Part shown: positions 51,799 to 60,455 of the stretch, piece by piece | Layout: every line of letters begins with the position of its first letter | Numbering within the stretch: position 1 is the first letter of the stretch | NCBI RefSeq assembly: GCF_003339845.1 | Contig: NZ_PPTR01000014.1 | Span: forward strand, 34,650 to 98,649 | Reading direction: 5' to 3' | Source: Gordonibacter sp. 28C | Lineage (GTDB): Bacteria > Actinomycetota > Coriobacteriia > Coriobacteriales > Eggerthellaceae | DNA length: 64,000 nucleotides | Made by a program: the position numbers and the translations under genes | Notes under the pieces: generated by a model | Databases searched by the model: none | What the model was told of the DNA's origin: nothing | Seen by the model: the letters and a program-made list of their open reading frames with translations, nothing else

Positions 51799-52386
51799 CT
51801 ACAGGCGCGCGATGAGCACGGCAAAGACGGCCGCGAACACGCCGACGACGGCGAGGGGCACGGCCCCGTCGACGAAAGAAGCCAACGGCGGCAAGTGGAA
51901 GTACAACACGTAGCACACGAGGTTCGCCACCGTGACAAGCGCTATGACGGCGGCGATTGTCCAGAACGCTCCTAGGGGCAGCGCCCCTGCGCCCAGCAGC
52001 GCGTTCGCCACGGCCAGCTCGAGAGCCGCCCACAGGACGAACAGCAAGAGCTCCGTGGTGACGGGCCGCTGGAAGAAGCGCACGGTCACGAACGCCAGCA
52101 CCGCATAGGCCGCCACGCCGCCCACGGCGAACGCCCAGCCCGGCGCCGCGCCGACGCCCGCGCCCGACCCCGCGAGCGCGCCGAGGCCCATCGCCAAAAG
52201 CACGATCGCCGCGATGCCGCCTGCAACCGCGCCCAAGATGAAGCCGACGCCCACGGCGTACATTGCCCCGGTCGCTTTCGGCAGCGCGGGGTTGAAGAAC
52301 ACCCACCACCATGCCAAGTACAACGCCGCGCACACGGCCAGGGCCGCATGGCCCCAAACCAAGGTTCCGGGAACGGTGGATTCCAT
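51799..52386 (-). CDS. Six-segment membrane protein of unknown function
   Basis: A 195-residue, highly hydrophobic protein with six predicted membrane segments and very few charges. The second segment is preceded by WWWVFFNPALP, the middle is Gly/Ala-rich (LGALAGSGAGVGAAPGWAFA), and a short basic patch (VTVRFFQRPVTTE) lies between segments 4 and 5. It matches no family I recognise. AGGAGGCGACG precedes ATG 52386. The open frame extends upstream without support. Converges with the kinase gene. Confidence 0.7.
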   Translation of the reverse strand: MESTVPGTLVWGHAALAVCAALYLAWWWVFFNPALPKATGAMYAVGVGFILGAVAGGIAAIVLLAMGLGALAGSGAGVGAAPGWAFAVGGVAAYAVLAFVTVRFFQRPVTTELLLFVLWAALELAVANALLGAGALPLGAFWTIAAVIALVTVANLVCYVLYFHLPPLASFVDGAVPLAVVGVFAAVFAVLIARL

Positions 52387-52612
52387 TGCTCGTCGCCTCC
52401 TACGCTCGACCGCACCGCGCTTTCCGCGCAAGAGCCGAACGACTTTCAACGTGGCCCTCGCTCCTTCGCAGCTCCCGTTATACACCACCTTCGGCAGAAT
52501 ATCGGACGCAACGGCGAACCGTCACGATTCCGATCGCCAACGATGCGAATCCTCACGCAAAGACGTACAATGCGGGAGAGGTCCGAAGACGTTTGGCGAG
52601 AAAGGAACGCCC

Positions 52613-53143
52613 ATGAACATTCTGGTGGTGACGGGAAGTCCGCGCAAGGGATCGAACACCGACCTCATGGCCTCCGCGTTCGCGGAGGGCGCGCAAGAGG
52701 CCGGGCACGACGTGACGGTGCGGCACCTGCACGAGCACAAGGTGGAGCCGTGCCTGGCCTGCGAGTACTGCTTCGCGCACGACGGAACGTGCGTGCAGAA
52801 GGACGCTATGAACGAGCTTCTGGCCGACGTGGACGCGGCCGACGCCCTCGTGGTGGCGTCGCCCATCTACTGGTTCGACGTGTCGGCGCAATCGAAGTGC
52901 TTCATCGACCGCCTGTACGCGCGCGCCCGCAAAGGCTTCTCCATCAAGGCGTTCGCGTTTCTGCTGGACTCCGGCTCGCCGGGCGTGTATGCCGCGGCCG
53001 AGGCGCAGCTCGCCGACATCTGCGGCTATCTGGAGTGGGAGAACAAGGGCACGTTCACCGCTCCCGGCATGAACGGCCGCGGCTCCATCAAGGACACGGG
53101 CTATTTGGACGGCGCGCGGGAGTTCGGGCGGACGTTCGCATAG
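52613..53143 (+). CDS. Flavodoxin-fold NAD(P)H-dependent reductase (iron-sulfur flavoprotein-like)
   Basis: A 176-residue protein. MNILVVTGSPRKGSNTDLMA is the FMN-phosphate loop (GSPRKxSNT), CLACEYCFAHDGTC carries a cysteine cluster spaced like that of iron-sulfur flavoproteins (Isf), and VVASPIYWFDVSAQSKCFIDR is the isoalloxazine-contacting segment. It probably reduces quinones, flavins or metal centres under anaerobic conditions. GAGAAAGGAACG precedes the ATG. Followed by a perfect 17-bp hairpin. Confidence 0.9.
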   Translation: MNILVVTGSPRKGSNTDLMASAFAEGAQEAGHDVTVRHLHEHKVEPCLACEYCFAHDGTCVQKDAMNELLADVDAADALVVASPIYWFDVSAQSKCFIDRLYARARKGFSIKAFAFLLDSGSPGVYAAAEAQLADICGYLEWENKGTFTAPGMNGRGSIKDTGYLDGAREFGRTFA

Positions 53144-53183
53144 CTGCCCATCGCGACGACGCCGCCGTCGAGCGGACGATCAG

Positions 53184-53225
53184 AAGGAGGCCGTGTCGAG
53201 GCCGCCGTCTCGACACGGCCTCCTT
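53184..53225 (+). terminator. Terminator after the flavoprotein gene
   Basis: A perfect 17-bp stem (53184-53200 with 53209-53225) and 8-nt loop, ending in a short T stretch. Probably works in both directions. Confidence 0.85.
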
Positions 53226-53264
53226 TGCGAGGCGGCGGGGCCGCTTCCGCAGCAAGTCCGCCAT

Positions 53265-53275
53265 CCCCCCCCCCC
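53265..53275. repeat. Run of eleven C
   Basis: A C11 homopolymer 22 bp past the stop of the DUF3810 gene, outside any gene. Prone to slippage and also to sequencing error. Confidence 0.9.
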
Positions 53276-53296
53276 GGTTGCCGCGAGCCGCTCCGC

Positions 53297-54487
53297 CTAG
53301 GAAAGCTCGCCTTGCGCGTCGACGGGATCGTTCGCCTCCGCCCTCTGCTCGGCCAGCAGCAGGTCGACCATGCGCCCGTAGCTTTGCATGCCGTCGGACT
53401 GGTTGTTCGCCTTGAGGTACGCGTCGTTCGCGGCGTTGGAGGCGTCCTGCACCGGACCCTCGTACTGCGCCCAGTGCTGCGCGCGCTGGGCCAAGTCGCG
53501 CTGCACCGCGGGCGCGAGGCCGGCCGCGATCCGCGACGCCGCCTCCGGATCGACCTTCCGTAGCGCGCCCATGGCGTTGTCGTACGCCAGCAAAAGCCCG
53601 CTGTAGCGCATGAGCGCGTCGCCGGACTCCTTGCAGGCCAGATACGCGATGAAGTTGGCCTCGTCCTCGCGCATGAAGCCGCACTGGTGCGCCAGCTCGT
53701 GCGCCATGGTTCCGGGGACCGAGAAGAACGGGTTGTCCACGTTGATGTTCGACTCCATGGTGAAGGGGAAGAACATGCCGCCGATGTTGGCGTACGACAT
53801 GAGCTTGGAGGCGAGCACGGGCTTGGGCGGCGAGTACAGCGGCCGCTCCAGCACGGGATAGCGCTCGGCCAGCGCGCGCATGGCCGCCACCGACTCCCGC
53901 GCGTAACGCTCGAACTCGCCCGGCTGGGCAGCGAACAGGTCGGCGTCGACGCCCAGCTCCGCGCGCTCCCGTCCCAAGCCCTCGGCGAGCGACGCGGCGA
54001 GGCGCTCGAGCTCCTCCTGCCGCTCGACCGCATCGATGTCGGCCATCTCCGCATCGTAGCCGGTGTACGAGGAAAAGGTGTGCCGATGGTAGTTCAGCCC
54101 GCATAACGCGGTGAAGGAGAAGAACGCGACGCAGGCTATCGCGACCGCCCCCATGACAGCGCGGTACGCGATCAAACCGCGCTCGCCTTTGCCCACGACG
54201 ATCTTGCGGACGTAGTACGCGACGTAGCCCAGGCAGAACAGCAGGAACAAACCCGCAGCCCACTCGGCAACCGAGAAGCCCACGAGCGACGGCAGGAAAC
54301 CCACCGCCGAGGACAGCGCGGGGTACACCGTCCTGCCGTACGCCTCCGCCCAATCGGGATGGCCCTGGGCGAGCAAGGTCGCCGCCAGGGCGACCACGCC
54401 GAGCGGGATGAGCAGCATCCGCTTGAGCAGGAACTTTTTCTCGCCACCGTCCGCAGCGCGGCGCCGCCCGCCTTCCCGACGATCCAC
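53297..54487 (-). CDS. DUF3810 membrane-bound zinc metalloprotease-like protein
   Basis: A 396-residue protein. Three N-terminal membrane segments (about 24-44, 70-95 and 108-130) are followed by LNYHRHTFSSYTGYD and a soluble domain with the zinc motif HELAH in VPGTMAHELAHQCGFMREDEANF, where the downstream Glu may complete the site. SPPKPVLASKLMSYANIGGMFFPFTMESNIN is the characteristic DUF3810 stretch. Its substrate is unknown; it may face the periplasm-equivalent space. The start is GTG 54487, 4 nt after the GNAT stop, with GGAGG spanning the junction, so the two are coupled. Confidence 0.85.
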   Translation of the reverse strand: MDRREGGRRRAADGGEKKFLLKRMLLIPLGVVALAATLLAQGHPDWAEAYGRTVYPALSSAVGFLPSLVGFSVAEWAAGLFLLFCLGYVAYYVRKIVVGKGERGLIAYRAVMGAVAIACVAFFSFTALCGLNYHRHTFSSYTGYDAEMADIDAVERQEELERLAASLAEGLGRERAELGVDADLFAAQPGEFERYARESVAAMRALAERYPVLERPLYSPPKPVLASKLMSYANIGGMFFPFTMESNINVDNPFFSVPGTMAHELAHQCGFMREDEANFIAYLACKESGDALMRYSGLLLAYDNAMGALRKVDPEAASRIAAGLAPAVQRDLAQRAQHWAQYEGPVQDASNAANDAYLKANNQSDGMQSYGRMVDLLLAEQRAEANDPVDAQGELS

Positions 54488-54490
54488 GAG

Positions 54491-54997
54491 CTAGACCTCC
54501 AGCACGAACAGGTCGTCGGACTCGTCGTAGGAAAAACCTGCCGCACGAAGCAGCGCGCGAGAGGCTTCGTTTCCAGAATCGGGCTGCACGATAACGCGCT
54601 CGGCGTCCGGCTCGGCGGCGATGCGCTCGACCAGGAGTTCAAGGGCCGCGCAGGCGACGCCGCAGCGCAGAAAGGCAGCCTCCCCCACCAGGTAGTCCAA
54701 GCTGTACGATCCTTCGGCAGGCTGCGTCCCGTTCCAATCCTCGCCGCCGCGCGCGAACGGGTAGTACTGGCAAAAGCCCGCAGGCGCGCCGTCGGCTTCG
54801 ATGACGAAGTGGCGGATCCACGAGAACGCGCCTTGACGGCCCTCCGCCTCTTCGATCCAAGCGTCTGGATGCTCGAACCACGGGCGCACGTGCTCGGCGG
54901 CAAGCCACCGCCGCAAACGGGGCACGTCTTCGTCTTCGAACGGTCTGAGGGCCACGTCCACGGGCGTCCTTTCGTCGACTGGGGAGTTCGTTCCCAT
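54491..54997 (-). CDS. GNAT acetyltransferase, AAC(6')-like
   Basis: A 168-residue GNAT. It opens VALRPFEDEDVPRLRRWLAA and carries WFEHPDAWIEEAEGR, IRHFVIEADGAPAGFCQYYP, then the SYSLDYLVGEAAFLRCGVA core (acetyl-CoA loop altered from Q-x-x-G-x-G/A), and a C-terminal GNEASRALLRAAGF. This matches aminoglycoside-6'-acetyltransferase-like and RimJ-type enzymes, but resistance cannot be claimed: the acceptor is unknown and the acetyl-CoA loop is atypical. Operon with the DUF3810 gene. Confidence 0.85.
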   Translation of the reverse strand: MGTNSPVDERTPVDVALRPFEDEDVPRLRRWLAAEHVRPWFEHPDAWIEEAEGRQGAFSWIRHFVIEADGAPAGFCQYYPFARGGEDWNGTQPAEGSYSLDYLVGEAAFLRCGVACAALELLVERIAAEPDAERVIVQPDSGNEASRALLRAAGFSYDESDDLFVLEV

Positions 54998-55008
54998 GAT
55001 AGCGCAGT

Positions 55009-55034
55009 GCGGCCTCGGGCATGCCCGAGGCCGC
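55009..55034. terminator. 26-bp perfect palindrome between AhpC and GNAT genes
   Basis: GCGGCCTCGGGCA and its exact complement with no spacer. It lies between the GNAT start and the peroxiredoxin stop (both minus), so it probably ends the peroxiredoxin transcript; no T-run. Confidence 0.65.
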
Positions 55035-55078
55035 GTTCGCGACGAGCTATCGCCGAAACGGGTTCGACTGCGCCCGCC

Positions 55079-55642
55079 TTACAGCTTGCCCACCAGGTCG
55101 ATGCCCGGGTGCAGCACCTCGGAGCCCGGCACCCAGCGCGCGGGGCACACGGAGTCGCCGTGCTCGGCCACGAACTGGCTCGCCTGCACGCGGCGCAGCA
55201 GCTCGGCGGCGTTGCGGCCGATGTTGCCCGCGTTCACCTCGTAGCACACGATCTTGCCCTCGGGGTTCACGATGAAGCTGCCGCGCTCGGCCACGCCGTC
55301 CTCCTCGATGTACACGTCGAAGATGTCGGCCAGCTTGTGCGTGGGGTCGGCGAGCATCGGGTACGGCAGGTTCTTGATGTTCTCGGAGGCGTCGTGCCAC
55401 GCCTTGTGCACGAAATGCGTGTCGCAGGACACGGAGTAGATCTCGCAGTCGGCGGCCTGGAACTGGTCGTAGAGGGCCGCCAGGTCCTCCAGCTCGGTCG
55501 GGCACACGAACGTGAAGTCGGCCGGATAGAAGAAGAACACGCTCCAGTGGCCCAGCACGTCGTCCTTCGTGACGGTTTTGAAGTCGTCGTTCGAGAACGC
55601 CTGGACGGAGAAATCGTCGATCTCGCGGTTGATCATGGACAT
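55079..55642 (-). CDS. ahpC: Peroxiredoxin, AhpC/Prx1 type
   Basis: A 188-residue typical two-Cys peroxiredoxin. Peroxidatic Cys47 sits in FYPADFTFVCPTE and resolving Cys167 in DSVCPARW; Arg near residue 120 (ERGSFIVNPEG) completes the site. It reduces peroxides using a partner reductase. No ahpF is adjacent, so thioredoxin or another donor is implied. GAAGGAG precedes ATG 55642. The AT-rich 55755-55815 region probably holds its promoter; no PerR or OxyR site was recognised. Confidence 0.95.
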   Translation of the reverse strand: MSMINREIDDFSVQAFSNDDFKTVTKDDVLGHWSVFFFYPADFTFVCPTELEDLAALYDQFQAADCEIYSVSCDTHFVHKAWHDASENIKNLPYPMLADPTHKLADIFDVYIEEDGVAERGSFIVNPEGKIVCYEVNAGNIGRNAAELLRRVQASQFVAEHGDSVCPARWVPGSEVLHPGIDLVGKL

Positions 55643-56029
55643 GTTGCTCGCTCCTTCGCGTCTTCGACGAGCTGGTCGGGCGGCTGTCTGCGACCTGCGA
55701 AACGCCTGACGGCGCATGTCTTCGCGATCCGCAGCACACCCGCCTTGCTCGCCGCATTTGTTATCTTGTGCTTACTTTCTCATATTTGATACTTTTTGAA
55801 TAGCATTTAAAGATTCCTGCCGAAAATCTCCAAAACCAGGATCGGACGTTTTGCCGACAGCCAGCCTAAGCGGCCGCTTGACCTGCCGCGTAAGATCCGC
55901 GGCGGATCCGTGTAAGGTCCATGCAAGGTCCGTGAGACAAATCCGCAGATCAACAGTGATATGCTGCGAACAGCAGCAGCTAAGATCGGAACGAGGCGCC
56001 CCCTGCCGCTCATTGCACCTGCAGCAAAC
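55643..56029. other. Intergenic region, ahpC/second toxin-antitoxin
   Basis: About 390 bp: an AT-rich ahpC promoter side (55755-55815), then the short 11-bp repeat array at 55890-55933, and otherwise nothing recognised. Confidence 0.6.
55890..55933. repeat. Second 11-bp tandem repeat array
   Basis: Four consecutive 11-bp units: GTAAGATCCGC, GGCGGATCCGT, GTAAGGTCCAT, GCAAGGTCCGT. They match the 8123-8254 array in both period and consensus. Confidence 0.7.
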
Positions 56030-56069
56030 TTGACCAACCACTATTTTAGTAGTACTTTAAAGTAGTACT
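56030..56069 (+). promoter_or_regulatory. Promoter and operator of the second toxin-antitoxin pair
   Basis: TTGACC (56030-56035), 17 bp, TACTTT (56053-56058). Two direct copies of AGTAGTACT (56048-56056 and 56061-56069), 13 bp apart start to start, cover the -10 box: a typical RHH-antitoxin operator layout. Confidence 0.75.
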
Positions 56070-56084
56070 AAAGGAAGGACGGGT

Positions 56085-56339
56085 ATGGACGATATCATCG
56101 TGCACCCGCATTCCCTTAAGCACGGGCTCACCAAAGAGGATGTCGCGTACGCGTGGAACAACTTTGCAAGGAAGAGACCGCGAGGCGACGATTACTGGGT
56201 GGCTTTGGGTTTCGACGGCAAAGGCCGCGAGGTAGAGCTCGTCGCTGCGGTACTGGCCGACGGCACGTTGCTGCTGATCCACGCGAAAACGCCGGCAACG
56301 AAGAAGTTCAAGAAAGAGCTCGGGTACGGAAGGAGGTAG
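56085..56339 (+). CDS. Small BrnT/RelE-like putative toxin (copy 2)
   Basis: An 84-residue protein opening VHPHSLKHGLTKEDVAYAW, the His-Pro-His/Lys-His-Gly start seen in actinobacterial toxins of this class, followed by YWVALGFDGKGREVELVAAV and IHAKTPATKKFKKEL. It is paralogous to the protein at 9131 and keeps the G-x-D-x-x-G-x-x-x-E and I-H-A elements better. Toxicity is inferred from family and pairing. GGAAGGACGGGT precedes the ATG. Confidence 0.68.
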   Translation: MDDIIVHPHSLKHGLTKEDVAYAWNNFARKRPRGDDYWVALGFDGKGREVELVAAVLADGTLLLIHAKTPATKKFKKELGYGRR

Positions 56340-56343
56340 CAAC

Positions 56344-56622
56344 ATGGAGTACACGTTGAAAAGCGGCGCGGTGGTGACCGACGATGATCTCGAGCGCATC
56401 GCCGACGCGTTCGAACGCGGAGAATTCCCTAGCAAACCGGGCAAACTCGTGGTGGGTCGCCCTCGCCTCTCCCACGAGCCGCTGGAAGTGATCTCGTTCA
56501 AGGTTCCGCGTTCCATGGCGCAAACCATCAACCGGGCCGCCGAGGCTACCGGAGAAAGCCGCTCCAGCTTCCTGCGCGATGCTGCCATGGAGAAAGCCGA
56601 GCGCACGTTGGCCGCGAGTTAG
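56344..56622 (+). CDS. Ribbon-helix-helix antitoxin (copy 2)
   Basis: A 92-residue protein, 4 bp after the toxin stop. The C-terminal LEVISFKVPRSMAQTINRAA then a helix and RSSFLRDAAMEKAER form the RHH domain; the N-terminal SGAVVTDDDLERIADAFERG is the acidic toxin-binding part. It should repress at the AGTAGTACT repeats. It shares the MEY start, D-D/E-M-L-like acidic segment and VVGRPRL with copy 1. AGGAGG precedes the ATG. Confidence 0.8.
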   Translation: MEYTLKSGAVVTDDDLERIADAFERGEFPSKPGKLVVGRPRLSHEPLEVISFKVPRSMAQTINRAAEATGESRSSFLRDAAMEKAERTLAAS

Positions 56623-56634
56623 CATTGCGAGCAT

Positions 56635-56660
56635 GGCGCGGCCGTGATTATGGCCGTGCC
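56635..56660 (+). terminator. Hairpin between antitoxin and feoAB
   Basis: A 9-bp stem with one G-T pair (56635-56643 with 56652-56660) between convergent genes; no T-run. Confidence 0.45.
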
Positions 56661-56748
56661 AACTTCCCGGCTTTCGGGTTCGACCGTCCTCGTGTGCCGT
56701 GGTACAACCCGCTCACCAACCCTCGAGAAAGCCACGCGGAGCCCCCGC

Positions 56749-59325
56749 CTACCGCGGCCGGGTTTCCGCCAGACCCTCGTCGGGAAGCTTCGCCTTGGCC
56801 GGGGCCTGCGCGCAGCCGTCGCACGAGGGCGCGGCGCATCCGGAGCAGCCGCCGCATCCGCCCACGCCGGCGCGGCGCCGGCGCACCATGCGCCGCACCA
56901 CCAGCACGACGGCCAGCGCGACCGCGAGGCCGACCGCGACGGTCCACACGTCCCCCGCCGGCAGCTCGAGGAACAGCCCCACGCCGCGCACCGCGAGCGC
57001 GGCCACCCAGGCCACGGCGAACTGCCCGAACACCATGGCCAGCGCCCAGCGCCCGCCCAGCTCGCGCTTCACCGAGGCGATGGCCGCCACGCACGGCGTG
57101 TACAGCAGGCAGAACACCAAAAGCCCCAGCGCCGCCAGCGGCGTGATGGCCGCCACCAGGGCCGCCGTCGACCCGAACAGCACCGACAGCGTGGACACCA
57201 CGCTCTCCTTCGCCATGATGCCCGTGACCAGCGCCGTGGAGATGCGCCAATCGTCGAAGCCGAGCGGCGCGAACACCGGCGCGATCCAACCCGCCACCAC
57301 GGCCAGCATGCTGTCGGCCGAGTCGGCCACCACGTTCAGCCCGAAGTCGAACATCTGCAGGAACCATATGACGATGGTGGCCACGAAGATGATGGTGAAC
57401 GCCCGCTCCAGGAAGTCCTTCGCCTTCTCCCACAGAAGCTGGCCCACGTTGCGGGCGCTGGGCATGCGGTAATTCGGCAGCTCCATGACGAAGGGCACGG
57501 CCTCGCCCGAGAACATGCCCTTGCGCATCACGAGCGCGGCCAGCACGCCCACGACGATGCCGCCGAAGTACAGCCCCACCATGACGATGGCGCCGGTGGC
57601 CGGGAAGAACGCCGCCGTGAAGAACGCGTAGATGGGCAGCTTGGCCGAGCAGCTCATGAACGGCGTGAGCATGACCGTCATCTTGCGGTCGCGCTCGGAG
57701 GGCAGCGTGCGCGACGCCATGACGGCCGGCACGGTGCAGCCGAAGCCCACGAGCATGGGCACGATGCTGCGGCCCGACAGCCCTATCTTGCGCAGCAGCT
57801 TGTCCATGACGAACGCCACGCGCGCCATGTAGCCCGAGTCCTCCAGAAGCGACAGGAAGAAGAACAGCGTGACGATGGTGGGCAGGAAGCTGAGCACGCT
57901 GCCCACGCCGTTGAACACGCCGTCGATGACCAGCGATTGCAGCACCTCGTTGACCTGCATCGCAGCCAGCCCGTTCGCCACCACGTCGGTGAGCCACCCG
58001 ATGCCGGCGTCCAACACGCTCGACAGCCACGCGCCCACCACGTTGAACGTAAGCCAGAACACGATGGCCATGATGGCCACGAACGCGGGGATGGCCGTGA
58101 ACGTGCCGGTGAGCAGCCGGTCGATGCGGGCGCTGCGCGCGTGCTCGCGGCTCTCGCGCGGCTTCACCACGCACTCGTCGCACACCTTCCCGATGAAGGC
58201 GAACCGCATGTCGGCTATGGCCGCCGCGCGGTCCAAGCCGCGCTCCACCTCCATCTGGCGCACGATGTGCTCGAGCATGTGCCGCTCGTTCGGATCGAGG
58301 TGCAGCTTCTCCAGCACGAGCCCGTCGCCCTCGGCCAGCTTGCTGGCGGCGAACCGCACGGGGATGCCGGCACGCTCGGCGTGGTCGCCCACGAGGGTCA
58401 TGATGCCGTGCAGGCAGCGGTGCACCGCGCCGCCGTGCTCGTCGGCCGCGCAGAAGTCCTGGTGGACGGGCGGCTCTTGAAAGCGCGCGACATGCAGCGC
58501 GTGGTCCACCAGCTCGCCGATGCCCTCGTTCTTCGAAGCCGAGATGGGCACCACGGGAACGCCCAGCAGCTTCTCCATCTCGTTCACGCGGATGGTGCCG
58601 CCGTTGCCCTCCACCTCGTCCATCATGTTCAGCGCCACCACCATGGGAACGCCCAGCTCCAAAAGCTGCATGGTGAGGTACAGGTTGCGCTCCACGTTCG
58701 TGGCGTCCACGATGTTGATGATGCCGCGCGGTTGCTCGTCCAGCAGGAACCGGCGGGTGACCACCTCCTCGCTGGAGTACGGCGACATGGAGTAGATGCC
58801 CGGCAGGTCGGTGACGTTCGCCTCCGCATGGCCTCGGATGGTTCCGTCCTTGCGGTCCACCGTGACGCCGGGGAAGTTGCCCACGTGCTGGTTCGCTCCG
58901 GTGAGCTGGTTGAACAGGGTGGTCTTGCCGCAGTTCTGGTTGCCCACGAGCGCGAACGTGAGCGGCTCGCCTTCGGGCAGCGGCTGCTCGTCGTCCTTGT
59001 CGTGGAACTTGCCGCCCTCGCCCAGGCCCGGGTGCGGCACGCGCTCGGCGAAGCTGCGGCGCGCCCGAGGGCCGCCGGTGCGCTCGGCCGCGGCGTCGCG
59101 CTCGTCGGTCACCTCGATCTTGCGGGCGTCGTCCAGGCGCAGCGTGAGCTCGTAGCCGTGGATGCTCACCTCCACCGGATCGCCCATCGGAGCGTGCTTC
59201 ACCATGGTCACGTCGACTTGCGGAATGATGCCCATGTCCAGGAAGTGCTGCCGCAGCGATCCATCGCCGCCCACCGCCACCACCGTGGCGGTCTTCCCGA
59301 TGGGCAGGTTGTTCAAGGTGCCCAC
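56749..59325 (-). CDS. feoB: Ferrous iron transporter, FeoA-FeoB fusion with Cys-rich tail
   Basis: An 858-residue protein. Residues 1-75 are a FeoA (SH3-like) domain (NNLPIGKTATVVAVGG, then LDMGIIPQVDVTMVKHAPMGD). After a charged linker, a FeoB G-domain begins near 120 with G1 GNQNCGKTT, G2 in FPGVTVDRKDG, G3 DLPGIYSM and G4 NMMD, then the GDI and a core of 8-10 membrane segments with the conserved MLVGFGCTVPAVMASRTL and FMSCSAKLPIY. The C-terminus is Cys-rich (GGCGGCSGC, CDGC), like FeoC-type or FeoB-associated tails. It imports Fe(II). The DtxR-type gene at 63392 is the likely regulator. Confidence 0.96.
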   Translation of the reverse strand: MGTLNNLPIGKTATVVAVGGDGSLRQHFLDMGIIPQVDVTMVKHAPMGDPVEVSIHGYELTLRLDDARKIEVTDERDAAAERTGGPRARRSFAERVPHPGLGEGGKFHDKDDEQPLPEGEPLTFALVGNQNCGKTTLFNQLTGANQHVGNFPGVTVDRKDGTIRGHAEANVTDLPGIYSMSPYSSEEVVTRRFLLDEQPRGIINIVDATNVERNLYLTMQLLELGVPMVVALNMMDEVEGNGGTIRVNEMEKLLGVPVVPISASKNEGIGELVDHALHVARFQEPPVHQDFCAADEHGGAVHRCLHGIMTLVGDHAERAGIPVRFAASKLAEGDGLVLEKLHLDPNERHMLEHIVRQMEVERGLDRAAAIADMRFAFIGKVCDECVVKPRESREHARSARIDRLLTGTFTAIPAFVAIMAIVFWLTFNVVGAWLSSVLDAGIGWLTDVVANGLAAMQVNEVLQSLVIDGVFNGVGSVLSFLPTIVTLFFFLSLLEDSGYMARVAFVMDKLLRKIGLSGRSIVPMLVGFGCTVPAVMASRTLPSERDRKMTVMLTPFMSCSAKLPIYAFFTAAFFPATGAIVMVGLYFGGIVVGVLAALVMRKGMFSGEAVPFVMELPNYRMPSARNVGQLLWEKAKDFLERAFTIIFVATIVIWFLQMFDFGLNVVADSADSMLAVVAGWIAPVFAPLGFDDWRISTALVTGIMAKESVVSTLSVLFGSTAALVAAITPLAALGLLVFCLLYTPCVAAIASVKRELGGRWALAMVFGQFAVAWVAALAVRGVGLFLELPAGDVWTVAVGLAVALAVVLVVRRMVRRRRAGVGGCGGCSGCAAPSCDGCAQAPAKAKLPDEGLAETRPR

Positions 59326-59483
59326 GTCTCGTCTCCTCGCGCAGCCGCAGCGAATCCCCCTCGCCCGGCCCCGTTAGCCTTCGTTTACTTTCGGGAACCA
59401 TAGTACCGCTAATCGGCCCGGATGGCACGAGAAAGTTTCCCAAGGTGAACGATTCGTGTATCGAGGAGCGAATGCGCCTCGTT

Positions 59484-60440
59484 TCAGTCGGACGGGAGGA
59501 AGGCGCCCGCGTCGAGCGCGATGTCGAAGCGCAGCCACTGCGTGCCGTCGCGGTCCTCCAGACGCGCGCCGATGTCGCCGCCCATGCGCTCCAGCAGATG
59601 GCGCGCGATGGCGAGGCCGAGGCCGGAGCTTTCCTGCGTCCGCGATCCGTCCGCCGTGTAGAACGGCTGGAACAGGCGCTCCGCCTGATCCTCGTCGAGC
59701 GCGTCCGCGTCGTTGGCGAACGTGACGAGCACGCGACGACCGTCCTCTTCGGCGGTCTGCCGCACCGACACCTCCAGCGCGGACTTCGCGTACTTGCCCG
59801 CGTTGTGCAGCAGATTCGAGAACACGCGGTCGAGCGCGTCCTCGTTCGCGCAGGCCGGCACGGCGCGCTCCGGCACGGACAGGCGCACGTCCAGGCCCCG
59901 TTCGGAAAGCAGCCGGTACTGCTCCGCCACGGCCTCCCGCAGCGCGCGGCCGACGTCGACCTCCCCCAACTCCAGCTCAACGCCGTCGCCCTCGAGGCGC
60001 GAGAGCTCGTAGAACTGCGCGACGAGGCGCTCGAGCGAGGACGCCTTCCGCCTGACCGTGGCAAGCGAAGCGCGCGTGCCGTCGTCCAGACGCGCTTCGT
60101 CCACCAGCGCCAGATACCCCCTGATGGAGGTGAGGGGCGTGCGCAGGTCGTGGCTGATATGCTCAACCTGGGCTTTCAGATCGGCTTCGCGGCGGGCGTG
60201 CTCCACGCCCTGCCGACGGATGCCGTCGAGCGCCGCGTTGAGGGTGCCGAGCAGCGCCTCCAGATCGCGGTCGGGCTGGGGCAGCCGCACGATGCGGTTC
60301 TCCTCCAGCTGCGCCACGATGGCGCGCAGCTCGCGGTCGACTTGGCGAATCGACCGCCTGAGCAGGAGATAGCGCACGCCGAACCAGACCGCCGCCGCGA
60401 TTGCGCAGACCAGGGCAACCGTCAACAGGGCATCCGCCAT
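59484..60440 (-). CDS. Sensor histidine kinase (module 2)
   Basis: A 318-residue kinase with one N-terminal membrane segment (4-27) and no extracellular domain. H-box ISHDLRTPL has His97; N-box VFSNLLHNAGKYA; G2-box QESSGLGLAIARHLLERMGG. It is the paralog of the module-1 kinase and has a longer linker before the H-box. It is the last gene of the ATPase-permease-kinase operon, 15 bp after the permease. Confidence 0.92.
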   Translation of the reverse strand: MADALLTVALVCAIAAAVWFGVRYLLLRRSIRQVDRELRAIVAQLEENRIVRLPQPDRDLEALLGTLNAALDGIRRQGVEHARREADLKAQVEHISHDLRTPLTSIRGYLALVDEARLDDGTRASLATVRRKASSLERLVAQFYELSRLEGDGVELELGEVDVGRALREAVAEQYRLLSERGLDVRLSVPERAVPACANEDALDRVFSNLLHNAGKYAKSALEVSVRQTAEEDGRRVLVTFANDADALDEDQAERLFQPFYTADGSRTQESSGLGLAIARHLLERMGGDIGARLEDRDGTQWLRFDIALDAGAFLPSD

Positions 60441-60455
60441 GCGCCCTCCCCTCGC

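Noticed and set aside
53265..53275. Phase-variable poly-C tract
   Set aside because: It lies between convergent genes, after stop codons, so length changes would not switch a gene; sequencing error is also possible.
54491..54997. Aminoglycoside resistance gene
   Set aside because: The AAC(6')-like fold is shared with many acetyltransferases and the acetyl-CoA loop is atypical, so resistance cannot be claimed.
56648..60166. 1172-residue minus frame and 919-residue plus frame over feoB
   Set aside because: Both are shadows of feoB and the kinase gene; low-complexity composition and no ribosome sites.
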